The notes beneath the pieces are model-generated. The model worked only from the letters and a program-made list of their open reading frames with translations, was not told where the DNA came from and did no database searches. Below are positions 25,392 through 32,965 of a stretch of 64,000 nucleotides of DNA, in pieces; position 1 is the stretch's first letter, and each line of letters starts with the position of its first letter. The translations under genes were made by a program, and so were the position numbers. Source of the DNA: Chloroflexota bacterium (GTDB lineage Bacteria; Chloroflexota; Dehalococcoidia; Bin125); assembly GCA_009838735.1 (NCBI GenBank), contig VXQZ01000014.1, positions 62,001-126,000 on the forward strand. Direction: 5' to 3'.

Positions 25392-26911
25392 ACGAACCGG
25401 CAAACGTCATCATGGTCCAGGGAACGTCATCGCACGCCGGCAAGTCGATCCTGGCGACCGCGCTCTGCCGGATCTTCGCTCAGGATGGTTATCAGGTTGC
25501 GCCGTTCAAGGCGCAAAATATGTCGCTGAACTCTTTTGTCACTCCCGACGGCGGTGAAATCGGACGCTCGCAGGCAGTCCAGGCAGCAGCGGCGATGGTC
25601 GAACCACGAGTCGAGATGAACCCGGTCCTGCTCAAACCGGAGGCCGAAGCGCGCTCCCAGGTCGTGGTCATGGGCCGGCCCCAGGTCAGGAAGTCGGCTC
25701 GCGAATACTACGAGCTCAAACAAGAACTCTGGCCGACCATCACTTCGTCGCTGGATGCCCTGCGCCGGGAGTACGACATTGTCGTGATCGAGGGGGCAGG
25801 CAGTCCGGCCGAGATCAACCTGAAACAGCACGACATCGTCAACATGCGCGTCGCTCGCTATGCACGTTCCCCAGTACTTCTGGTTGGGGATATTGATCGT
25901 GGGGGTGTCTTCGCGCAGATCGTCGGCACGATGGTGCTGCTGGAACCCGAAGAACGAGCGCTGGTGACGGGGCACGTGATCAACAAGTTCCGCGGCGACC
26001 CTTCGCTGCTCACCTCCGGGCTGCATCTGCTCGAAGAACACACCGGCGTGCCGGCGATCGGAGTGTTGCCGTACTTCTTCGACATCCACGTTCCCGAGGA
26101 GGACTCGCTGGGGCTTGTGGCGCAAAGGTTGAGCGACAAGGAAACGATCGTCGATGTCGCCGTGATGCGACTGCCCCATGTCGCCAACTTCGACGACTTT
26201 GATCCGCTGCGTCACGAGCACGGCGTTCGGGTTCGATTCGTCCGCGGCGTAGACGAATTCGGGCAACCCGATCTGGTCGTCATCCCGGGAAGCAAAACGA
26301 CCGTGGATGACCTCGACTGGCTGCGCTCACAAGGTCTGGCCGACCGGATCAGCAGTGCTCGGCAGGCAGGGACTCCGGTGATTGGCATCTGCGCCGGATT
26401 TCAGATGCTCGGCAAGGAACTTCGCGATCCTGACGGGGTGGAGTCCGATCGACCAGGTACGCCTGGCCTGGGGCTGCTGCCGACATCGACGGCATTCCAG
26501 TCGGAAAAGGTCACGCACCAGGTGACGGCGCGCGTCACAGGCGGTCGCGGCCTGCTCGCTGGCTGTCGCGGTGCGGCACTGACCGGTTACGAGATTCATA
26601 TGGGCGTCTCGCCCGAGCAGTCGCCAATGAGTCCGTTTGCAATCGAGACCCGTTCAGGTCTCTCCGCTGAGTCGTCGGACGGCGCGATCGACGACGAGGG
26701 AATGACGCTCGGCACCTACATGCACGGTCTGTTCCACAATCGCGAGTTGAGGCGTTCCGTGCTCGAGTTCGCCGCGAGTCGCCGAGGCGTGGCCCTCCCT
26801 CCGTCCGGTGACGGCGTCGATCTCGACACCGAGTACGACAAGCTGGCCGCTCTCGTGCGAGAGCACCTGGACATGGCCCACGTGCGGCGCGCAATGGGTC
26901 TCCCGGTCTGA
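25388..26911 (+). CDS. cobQ: Cobyric acid synthase CobQ
   Basis: A 507-residue glutamine-dependent amidotransferase. The N-terminal dethiobiotin-synthetase-like domain has a P-loop VQGTSSHAGKS, then FKAQNMSLNSFVT and VIEGAGSPAEINL, with LVGDIDRGGVFAQ following. The C-terminal class I glutaminase domain carries IPGSKTTVDDL, GICAGFQMLG with the nucleophile Cys, and the GYEIHMG and MHGLFHN blocks with the catalytic His. It amidates the b, d, e and g side chains of adenosylcobyrinic acid a,c-diamide. The start at 25388 overlaps the previous stop (ATGA). It converges on btuF, with a small inverted repeat (AGCCGC/GCGGCT, 26911-26928) between them. Confidence 0.97.
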   Translation: MNEPANVIMVQGTSSHAGKSILATALCRIFAQDGYQVAPFKAQNMSLNSFVTPDGGEIGRSQAVQAAAAMVEPRVEMNPVLLKPEAEARSQVVVMGRPQVRKSAREYYELKQELWPTITSSLDALRREYDIVVIEGAGSPAEINLKQHDIVNMRVARYARSPVLLVGDIDRGGVFAQIVGTMVLLEPEERALVTGHVINKFRGDPSLLTSGLHLLEEHTGVPAIGVLPYFFDIHVPEEDSLGLVAQRLSDKETIVDVAVMRLPHVANFDDFDPLRHEHGVRVRFVRGVDEFGQPDLVVIPGSKTTVDDLDWLRSQGLADRISSARQAGTPVIGICAGFQMLGKELRDPDGVESDRPGTPGLGLLPTSTAFQSEKVTHQVTARVTGGRGLLAGCRGAALTGYEIHMGVSPEQSPMSPFAIETRSGLSAESSDGAIDDEGMTLGTYMHGLFHNRELRRSVLEFAASRRGVALPPSGDGVDLDTEYDKLAALVREHLDMAHVRRAMGLPV

Positions 26912-26940
26912 GCCGCCTCGGCGCGGCTACCGCCTTCCGC

Positions 26941-28284
26941 TCATTCTGCCTGTTCCGCCAGACTGAACGACTCGGCAGGTGGCTCGGGGAAGTCCTCGGG
27001 CCACAGCAGCCGGGCCAGGTCTTCCGCCCCGCGGATGTTCCAGTATGAGAGCGTTGTGAAGTGCTTGCTCTCGACCACATGCACGGCGCCATTCCTGATG
27101 GCGGGAACTTCGGCCAGCGCGTCGTTGTCCAACAGACTCTGGCGAAACTCCTCGGCGCCGAACTCAATCGGTTGGGCGATGATGATGATTTCAGGGGCCA
27201 TGGCGATCACGCCTTCAAGACTGGTCGTCTGGTTGCCCTGGATTCCAGCCACTTCTGCCGCGTTGACGCCGCCCGCCGCGAGGATCACCCCTCCCTCCGT
27301 CGAGTTACCGCCGGCAACCCAGAGGGTGTCGGAGTACTGAGTCAGCGCCAACACACTCGGCTGCGGCGACTTCGCGCTCGTGATCGAGATGAGGGTCTCG
27401 TAGCGCGCCTGCACTTCGTCGGCAAACTCGAAGGCTCGAGCCTCTTCGCCAAAGATGTAGCCCATCAGCAGGATGCTGTTGATTCGCGCTTCCGGACTCT
27501 GGATCAGCTCGGTTTGAATCACTACGACCCCGACACGCTCCAGCGCATCAATCGCCTCGACCGGGAAGAACGGGCTCGTCACGACGACGTCGGGCGACTG
27601 GGCGATGATTACCTCCGGATCGCGCGTGATTTCGGCCTTCTCCTGCACCAGAGCGGCGACGTTTGAGTAGGTGGAGTTCTTGGTCGCCGCACCGACCGCT
27701 ACGAGTCGTTCACTGGGCACCAGCGCGAGTGTCATCTCATCGTGACCGACTGAAGCCGTAATGATCCGCAGCGGCTTGGCCGGAATGCTGACAATGCCGT
27801 TGAGGCCCTCGACCTCGCGCGGCCAACCATCGTTGCTGGGGTCGACGATGCCCCGGACCCCGTCGAGCGTTCTCGTGCTTGCCTGTGAGGTCTGGGAGGA
27901 TTGCGCCTGCTGCGCTGCCGACTCCTGCTGAGCCTGCGATTCGCTCTCGGTCTGTTGCTGCTGCTCCTGCGAGGCAGCGGCAGACGATTGCTCCTGTTGC
28001 GGATCCGGGTCCGCTTGATCCGATTCATGAGCCTCGGCTTGTTGCTCGGATTGCGGGGCGTCAGTGACGGCAGCGTCAGACTGCTGCTCTTGGCGCTGTG
28101 CCTGCGGCTGTTCTTGCGCTACGGCCTCGGGCTGTTGCTCGGTCTGTTGAACCTCAGCCTGGGCCGCGGCGTTCTGTCGATCCGCCTGCGGTTGCGGTGG
28201 CTTGTCCGACGAACAAGCGACGAACGAGGCGGCAATGACCAGCACCGCGATCCAAACCAACCAGCGCATTCTGGAACCCGACAT
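26941..28284 (-). CDS. btuF: BtuF-like cobalamin-binding lipoprotein with Gln-rich linker
   Basis: A 447-residue lipoprotein. The ATG at 28284 has AAAGGAG 7 nt upstream and gives a signal peptide with lipobox FVAC. A linker of about 110 residues is dominated by Gln, Glu, Ala and Ser. The substrate-binding half is a helical-backbone (BtuF/FhuD type) binding protein: RIITASVGHDEMTLALV, then VGAATKN, ITRDPEVIIAQSPDVVVTS and GEEARAFEFADEV. These proteins capture cobalamin or corrinoids outside the membrane. No btuC or btuD gene is adjacent, so the permease must be elsewhere or shared. The riboswitch in its leader supports a corrinoid role. It is convergent with cobQ. Confidence 0.85.
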   Translation of the reverse strand: MSGSRMRWLVWIAVLVIAASFVACSSDKPPQPQADRQNAAAQAEVQQTEQQPEAVAQEQPQAQRQEQQSDAAVTDAPQSEQQAEAHESDQADPDPQQEQSSAAASQEQQQQTESESQAQQESAAQQAQSSQTSQASTRTLDGVRGIVDPSNDGWPREVEGLNGIVSIPAKPLRIITASVGHDEMTLALVPSERLVAVGAATKNSTYSNVAALVQEKAEITRDPEVIIAQSPDVVVTSPFFPVEAIDALERVGVVVIQTELIQSPEARINSILLMGYIFGEEARAFEFADEVQARYETLISITSAKSPQPSVLALTQYSDTLWVAGGNSTEGGVILAAGGVNAAEVAGIQGNQTTSLEGVIAMAPEIIIIAQPIEFGAEEFRQSLLDNDALAEVPAIRNGAVHVVESKHFTTLSYWNIRGAEDLARLLWPEDFPEPPAESFSLAEQAE

Positions 28285-28455
28285 GGCAACTCCTTTCGAC
28301 GGCCACCCGGTTACGACAGGTGGACCGGTCTGCGGCGCCAACGCTGCAGTAGAACGGAGGGAGCAACCGGGCTCCGCGCGCTGAGATCGTCGGGCTCAGC
28401 CTTGGCTACCCGGCGGACACGGCGATGCGGCTGGAAGAGCGTCAGCAAAGAGAAT

Positions 28456-28479
28456 CCCTCCAGCGGCTCCGCTGGAGGG
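28456..28479 (-). terminator. Riboswitch-linked terminator hairpin
   Basis: A near-perfect 11-bp stem (CCCTCCAGCGG with CCGCTGGAGGG) with almost no loop lies between the riboswitch and the btuF start. On the minus strand it is followed by ATTCTCTTT, a loose T-rich tail. It sits about 80 nt after the B12 box, which suits premature termination when cobalamin binds. Confidence 0.6.
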
Positions 28480-28558
28480 TTGGTGATCGATCTGGCCGGA
28501 ACGTGTGCCCGGAGATCGAGGGACCTCTCTGAAGCGGAGAGTTGTCACCTCTCGTCCA

Positions 28559-28755
28559 GGCAGGTCTCCTGGCTTGCGGGTGGAGGTCCTGGCCGAGCCC
28601 TTCCCATCGACGCTTGGGCGGTCGACAGTGGGCGTCGGCTCTCCATGCTGCTCACTCAATCGAGCGAGCCCCGCTTACAGTGGCGCTACCGCGTCGGAAT
28701 CTCACCGACTTCCCTATTCTCCCGGGACGGGCACCTGGACGAATACTGCTGCGAG
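28559..28755 (-). ncRNA. Cobalamin riboswitch
   Basis: On the minus strand this leader contains the conserved AGGTGCCC entry, then GGGAAGTCGGTGAGATTCCG, the GCCACTGTAAGC core, and at the 3' end the B12 box AAGCCAGGAGACCTGCC (28559-28576 on the plus strand, complemented). These are the diagnostic elements of the AdoCbl-class riboswitch. It precedes btuF by roughly 270 nt. With cobalamin bound it should lower btuF expression, probably through the downstream hairpin. Confidence 0.93.
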
Positions 28756-28757
28756 TG

Positions 28758-28787
28758 AGCCTAGCAGCCGCGTTCACGAAGCGACAA
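28758..28787 (-). promoter_or_regulatory. Possible promoter of the riboswitch-btuF leader
   Basis: Minus-strand TTGTCG (-35 like), an 18-nt spacer, then TAGGCT (-10 like) preceded by TGC as an extended -10. It lies immediately upstream of the riboswitch. The match to consensus is only partial. Confidence 0.35.
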
Positions 28788-28857
28788 TTGAGGCGGGAGA
28801 CAATCGGGGTAATGTGTCCGAGTTCCCATCGAACCAACCGGCGGCGGTCCGATCGAC

Positions 28858-30363
28858 TCAGCTCCGAAAAGCACGATTCAACGCCTGTCTCATCTGCAGC
28901 GTCTGCGAGGCGGCGACGGCGTTGGACTTGCGGTACTGGTCCCAGCGTTCGCGTTCGCGGCGGGACAGCTGGGGCTCGAGCGATGTCGGGACTCTGAGGC
29001 CGAGCAGCATCGAGGCGTAACCGGCATAGCCAAAGATGGTGGCGTTCGAAGTCAGTCGCGCCAGGAGCCGAGAGGGGCCGACCTCGGCGTAGCACTCGAC
29101 CATGTCCTGGATCTGGCCGAGCGGCGACTCTGCCCGGCAATGACGCCAGAACGGCGTGTCCTGGTGTTCGTTGAACTTGTAGTGCAGGGCAAGGAAATCG
29201 CGCACATCGTCCCAGGTCGAAGCGAAACGCTCGTTGAGTAGATATCGGAGGGAGTCGGTCATGACGCCGTCGGAGTCGGTCAGCGCCCTGGCCAGGTTGT
29301 AGAGCTGTTCGATGATCAGGTGCAGCGAGGTCGCTTCCAACGGCTCGACGAAGCCGGAGGCGTTGCCGACCGCGACGACGTTCTCGACGACGTAGCGTTC
29401 ACGGCGGCCCGAGGGGAACTTGAGCAGGCGCAGGTCGGCGCCGGCGAGTTGCGGTTGCAGCGCGCGCAACTCGAACTCCGCCTCCTCCTCGGAGCAGAAC
29501 TGCGACGAGTAGACGTAGCCGCGCGTGACCTGATCCTCGAAGTCGATCCGCCAGCACCAGCCGTGCTTCATCGTCGTCATCGTCGTGTAGGGACGAATCG
29601 TGTCGTCCTCGGGGAAGTCGGCGCGCGACCACGAGCCGACGACGGCTCGGTCGCAGTAGAGCACGTCGCGGTAGGAGAGGTATGGCTCGTCCAGCGTCTT
29701 GCCCAGCAGCAGCGAACCGAAGCCCGAGCAATCGACGAACAGGTCCGCTTCGAGCTCGCGGCCGCCGGCAAGCCTGAGTGACTTGACGCCGCCGGATTCG
29801 TTGCGTTCGACGCTGACGACCTGGTCGGCGATCAGCTCCGCTCCCGAGGCGACCGACTTGCGTTCCAGGTAGTCAATGAACGAGGCGTTGGGGATGTGAT
29901 AGGTCGCGCGCGGATCGAGCGAGAGACGGCCGTTGCGGATGTTCGCCGGGGAACGGTCGCGGTCCATGATCGCGTTGAAGGGGCTGGCGTCGCGCATGTC
30001 GTGGAGGCAGTAGAAGGCGTTCCAGCGGGAGAGGCCTTCGATGCGCTGATCGAGGTACTTGTCGAAGGTGTAGTTGAAGTGTGGCACGTCCCTGGCGCCC
30101 CACTCGAAGCGCAGACCCAGCTTCCAGCTGGGACGGACCTCGCGGTGGAACTCGTTGCGGTCGATGCCCAGGTGCTCGTGCAGGTGGACGGGTACGGCAG
30201 GGGTGGTCGACTCACCGACGCCGATGATCGGGATGTCGGGTGAGTGGACGACCGTCAGTTTGACCCGAGGCAGCATCCGCCGAAACGTCAACGCTGCGAG
30301 GAATCCGGCGCTGCCGCCGCCGACCACGACGGCGCTGCGAATCGGCTCCGGCGCAGGGCTCAT
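28858..30363 (-). CDS. Flavin-dependent tryptophan-halogenase-like protein
   Basis: A 501-residue flavoprotein. The dinucleotide-binding motif GGGSAG is at residues 15-20, followed by the IIGVGESTTP block. A Lys at position 81 in SWKLGL matches the catalytic lysine of FAD-dependent halogenases (Lys79 of PrnA by family knowledge). The second signature appears as HGWCWRID then GYVYSSQF, where the family has WxWxIP; here the Pro is replaced by Asp. FVDCSGFGSLL and GNASGFVEPLEATSLHL complete the fold. It would chlorinate or brominate an aromatic substrate using FADH2 supplied by a separate reductase. No reductase or peptide-synthetase gene is nearby. No strong ribosome site before the ATG. Confidence 0.88.
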   Translation of the reverse strand: MSPAPEPIRSAVVVGGGSAGFLAALTFRRMLPRVKLTVVHSPDIPIIGVGESTTPAVPVHLHEHLGIDRNEFHREVRPSWKLGLRFEWGARDVPHFNYTFDKYLDQRIEGLSRWNAFYCLHDMRDASPFNAIMDRDRSPANIRNGRLSLDPRATYHIPNASFIDYLERKSVASGAELIADQVVSVERNESGGVKSLRLAGGRELEADLFVDCSGFGSLLLGKTLDEPYLSYRDVLYCDRAVVGSWSRADFPEDDTIRPYTTMTTMKHGWCWRIDFEDQVTRGYVYSSQFCSEEEAEFELRALQPQLAGADLRLLKFPSGRRERYVVENVVAVGNASGFVEPLEATSLHLIIEQLYNLARALTDSDGVMTDSLRYLLNERFASTWDDVRDFLALHYKFNEHQDTPFWRHCRAESPLGQIQDMVECYAEVGPSRLLARLTSNATIFGYAGYASMLLGLRVPTSLEPQLSRRERERWDQYRKSNAVAASQTLQMRQALNRAFRS

Positions 30364-30520
30364 GACGCGCGCACCGTTTCGAAGCTGGAACTCGGAGCCA
30401 GAGCGGATTCCGACCCCCGATCACTCCCGCGACGAGCTGCGGGAATGGGATTGGGGCTGGTAACGGGGAAATTTTCGCAGGCTGTGGCGCGATCTCCTGT
30501 CGAGGACTGAGGATCGTGCG

Positions 30521-30590
30521 TATTGGTGTCCGGGTTTGTCCAGATTTGTCCAGATTGTTCTGGATTGGTCCAGAAATGGCTCAATTTGGT
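30521..30590. repeat. Degenerate 10-bp tandem repeat array
   Basis: Seven consecutive 10-base blocks follow one pattern: tattggtgtc, cgggtttgtc, cagatttgtc, cagattgttc, tggattggtc, cagaaatggc, tcaatttggt. The central units are nearly identical to CAGATTTGTC. A 10-bp period places equivalent faces on the same side of the helix. Confidence 0.65.
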
Positions 30591-30702
30591 CAGCTTTTGA
30601 GCGGGAATATCCACGAAATTGCAGGAATGTGCCGTTTCCAGAGGAAACTGACCGAAGTCGACTGTCGTGTCCGGACTGAGTGAGCGCATATGTTCTGATG
30701 GT

Positions 30703-30716
30703 AACCGGATCCGGTT
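30703..30716. promoter_or_regulatory. Perfect 14-bp palindrome, candidate operator
   Basis: AACCGGATCCGGTT reads identically on both strands. It is upstream of the nine-gene transport and catabolic operon. Candidate binding site for a dimeric repressor; no adjacent regulator gene was found. Confidence 0.45.
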
Positions 30717-30932
30717 GATGGCGAGAAGGTCGGATTCTGGCCAGCGACGCCGCCAGAATAGTCGGCGCCTAATGCGCTCGTCCCGCCGCGAGTGCCTGCG
30801 TCGGAGTCCAATCGGCGGAGCGGTTGAGACCTCAATGTCAAAGGACTAGCCTCACGGCGTCCGATTTCGAGCAGCCTGGTGACTAGATCGTGTCTCCGAC
30901 CGCCCGAAACGGACGGAAGGAGACGGCGCTCA

Positions 30933-32039
30933 ATGCCACGAATACGAACCTCTCACCTTGTCTATCTGATCGCTTCCCTGTTCATCGTCCTCGGAGGACT
31001 GCTGGCCGCCTGCGGCGGCGACGATGAGCCGGAAGGCCCGGCCGACGACGTCAAGATCGTGCTCCAGTGGGTCGTCCAGGCCCAGTTCGCCGGCTACTAC
31101 GTGGCGCTGGAGAAGGGCTTCTACGAGGACGAGAATCTGAACGTCGAGATTCAGCCCGGCGGCCCCGACATTCTGCCGGTGCAGCTGGTTGCGGCGGGCG
31201 CCGCCGAACTGGCGGTTCAGCCGTTCGCGGTGGTGTTGTCGGCGCGTGACCAGGGCATCGACGTGGTGGCCGTGGCGCAGGTCTTCGAGCGCTCCGGTTA
31301 CCGGCTCGTCTCCTGGGCCGACGACGGGATCACCTCTCCCGAACAGTGGGGAGGCAAGAAGCTCGGCGTGTGGGCCGGACATGAAATGGTCTCAGCCACG
31401 ATCAACAAGTACGGCCTGACAGAGGGTTCGGGCGACGACCAGGTCGAACTGGTCGGTCAGGGCTTCGACATGCAGCTCCTACTGGAGCGGCAGGTCGATC
31501 TCGCCTCGGCGATGATCTACAACGAGTTCGCGCAGTTGATTGCAGCCGGCAACCCGGTCAGCGACTTCCACGTGGTCGACTTTGGCGACCACGACACGAA
31601 CACGCTTGAGGATGCGCTCCTGGCTCGCGGCGAATGGCTCGATGATGAAGACAACCAGGACATCGTGACGCGATTCCTGCGCGCCTCGGCCAAGGGCTGG
31701 GCGGTATGCGCCGACGACCCCGAGGAGTGCGTCGAGATCGTGCTCAAGTACGGTCCGGCGCTGCCGCGCGCTCACCAGACCTGGATGATGAACGAAATCA
31801 ACAAGCTGATGTGGCCGTCGTCCAAGGGCTGGGGCGTGATCGACCAGGAGTCGGCGTCGCGCACAGCAGGGATCATGCTGGAGTACAACGTGATCTCCGA
31901 GGCCGCCGATCTGGACGCCGCCTACACCAATGAATACGTGGAGGCTGCGCTGGAGGACTTCTCCGACGACGATCGGTTCCGCAACGACTATGAGCCATTG
32001 GATCTCGACGTCGAGGACCTGCTGCCCGACGACGGCTAA
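30933..32039 (+). CDS. NMT1/THI5-like ABC solute-binding lipoprotein
   Basis: A 368-residue lipoprotein starting at an ATG with AGGAGA upstream. Signal peptide with lipobox LLAAC. The mature part has the NMT1/SsuA-like fold: VKIVLQWVVQAQFAGYYVA, then EKGFYEDENLNVEIQPGG and AAELAVQPFAVVLSARDQG. Proteins of this family bind thiamine precursors, sulfonates, pyrimidines or hydantoins. Here it heads an operon with pyrimidine/hydantoin-type enzymes and its own two permeases and ATPase, so a ring-opened or intact pyrimidine-like solute is likely (inference). Confidence 0.9.
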   Translation: MPRIRTSHLVYLIASLFIVLGGLLAACGGDDEPEGPADDVKIVLQWVVQAQFAGYYVALEKGFYEDENLNVEIQPGGPDILPVQLVAAGAAELAVQPFAVVLSARDQGIDVVAVAQVFERSGYRLVSWADDGITSPEQWGGKKLGVWAGHEMVSATINKYGLTEGSGDDQVELVGQGFDMQLLLERQVDLASAMIYNEFAQLIAAGNPVSDFHVVDFGDHDTNTLEDALLARGEWLDDEDNQDIVTRFLRASAKGWAVCADDPEECVEIVLKYGPALPRAHQTWMMNEINKLMWPSSKGWGVIDQESASRTAGIMLEYNVISEAADLDAAYTNEYVEAALEDFSDDDRFRNDYEPLDLDVEDLLPDDG

Positions 32040-32049
32040 ATCGAACCGA

Positions 32050-32076
32050 CGGCGGCCGAGACTCGCTCGGCCGCCG
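32050..32076 (+). terminator. GC-rich hairpin between binding protein and amidohydrolase
   Basis: A perfect 11-bp stem (CGGCGGCCGAG with CTCGGCCGCCG) and a 5-nt loop directly after the binding-protein stop. No T-run follows, so it more likely lowers read-through or protects the 3' end of an abundant binding-protein mRNA than stops transcription fully. Confidence 0.55.
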
Positions 32077-32102
32077 CTTCAACCTGACCGAGGCGGTGAA
32101 CC

Positions 32103-32936
32103 ATGTCCCGAATTGTCCGAGCCGCGCTGATCCAGACCGAGGGTCTGACGCCTGTCGACAAGATGGTCGAACGTCAGATTGCGCTGATCCATCAGGCCGC
32201 CGAACAGGGGGCGCAGATCACATGTCTGCAGGAATTGGCAACCGGCCCCTACTTCTGCCAGGAGGAGGACAAACGCTGGTACGGCCTGGCCGAGCCGGTG
32301 CCGGACGGCCCGACCGTGCAGCGCATGCAGGAGGTCGCCGCCGAGACTGGCATGGTGCTGATCGTGCCGGTCTACGAGATTGAATCGCCGGGCTTCCTTT
32401 ACAACTGCGCAGCGGTGATCGACTCCGACGGTAGTTACCTGGGCAAGTACCGCAAGACGCACATCCCGCACTCTGACAACTTCCTCGAGAAGTACTACTT
32501 CCGACCGGGGAATCTGGGCTATCCGACCTTCGATACGAGCGTGGGCCGGATTGGCGTCTATATCTGCTACGACCGGCACTTCCCCGAGGGGGCGCGGGCG
32601 CTGGGCCTGAACGGCGCGGAGATTGTGTTCATCCCATCGGCCACGGCGGGTCATTCACGCGTGTTGTGGGACGTGGAGCAACGCTTCCACGCGATCGCCA
32701 ACGGCTACTTCGTCGGCACGATCAATCGGGTCGGCACGGCGCTGAAACCCGACGTGCATTTCTACGGTCATAGCTATTTCTGCAACCCGAGCGGCGAAGT
32801 GCTGGCGCAGGCCGACGACCAGGAAGCGGTGATCGTGGCCGACCTGGACCTGGACCAGCTCTCGGAGGCGCGCGCCGAGTGGCCCTTCTATCGCGACCGG
32901 CGTCCCGACATGTACGAACCACTGGTCAAGCCCTAG
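32103..32936 (+). CDS. Nitrilase-family amidohydrolase, N-carbamoyl-beta-alanine type
   Basis: A 277-residue carbon-nitrogen hydrolase with the complete Glu44-Lys118-Cys155 triad: LQELATGPYFC, KYRKTHIP and YICYDRHFPEGARALGL. The FPEG/GARALG block after the Cys and the HSYF region are as in N-carbamoyl-amide hydrolases (beta-ureidopropionase and N-carbamoylputrescine amidase). Its next-door neighbour is a dihydropyrimidinase, which makes N-carbamoyl-beta-amino acids, so hydrolysis to a beta-amino acid plus ammonia and CO2 is the likely reaction. Confidence 0.93.
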   Translation: MSRIVRAALIQTEGLTPVDKMVERQIALIHQAAEQGAQITCLQELATGPYFCQEEDKRWYGLAEPVPDGPTVQRMQEVAAETGMVLIVPVYEIESPGFLYNCAAVIDSDGSYLGKYRKTHIPHSDNFLEKYYFRPGNLGYPTFDTSVGRIGVYICYDRHFPEGARALGLNGAEIVFIPSATAGHSRVLWDVEQRFHAIANGYFVGTINRVGTALKPDVHFYGHSYFCNPSGEVLAQADDQEAVIVADLDLDQLSEARAEWPFYRDRRPDMYEPLVKP

Positions 32937-32965
32937 ACGCCTGGAAACATTCACGGAGGTGTGAG

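Larger units (their letters stand above)
30364..30932. promoter_or_regulatory. Regulatory region between halogenase-like gene and catabolic operon
   Basis: About 570 bases between divergent units with no supportable gene. It holds a degenerate 10-bp tandem array at 30521-30590 (unit close to CAGATTTGTC) and a perfect 14-bp palindrome AACCGGATCCGGTT at 30703-30716, about 215 bases before the operon start. Both are candidate regulator-binding sites; no -10/-35 pair was clear. Confidence 0.5.
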
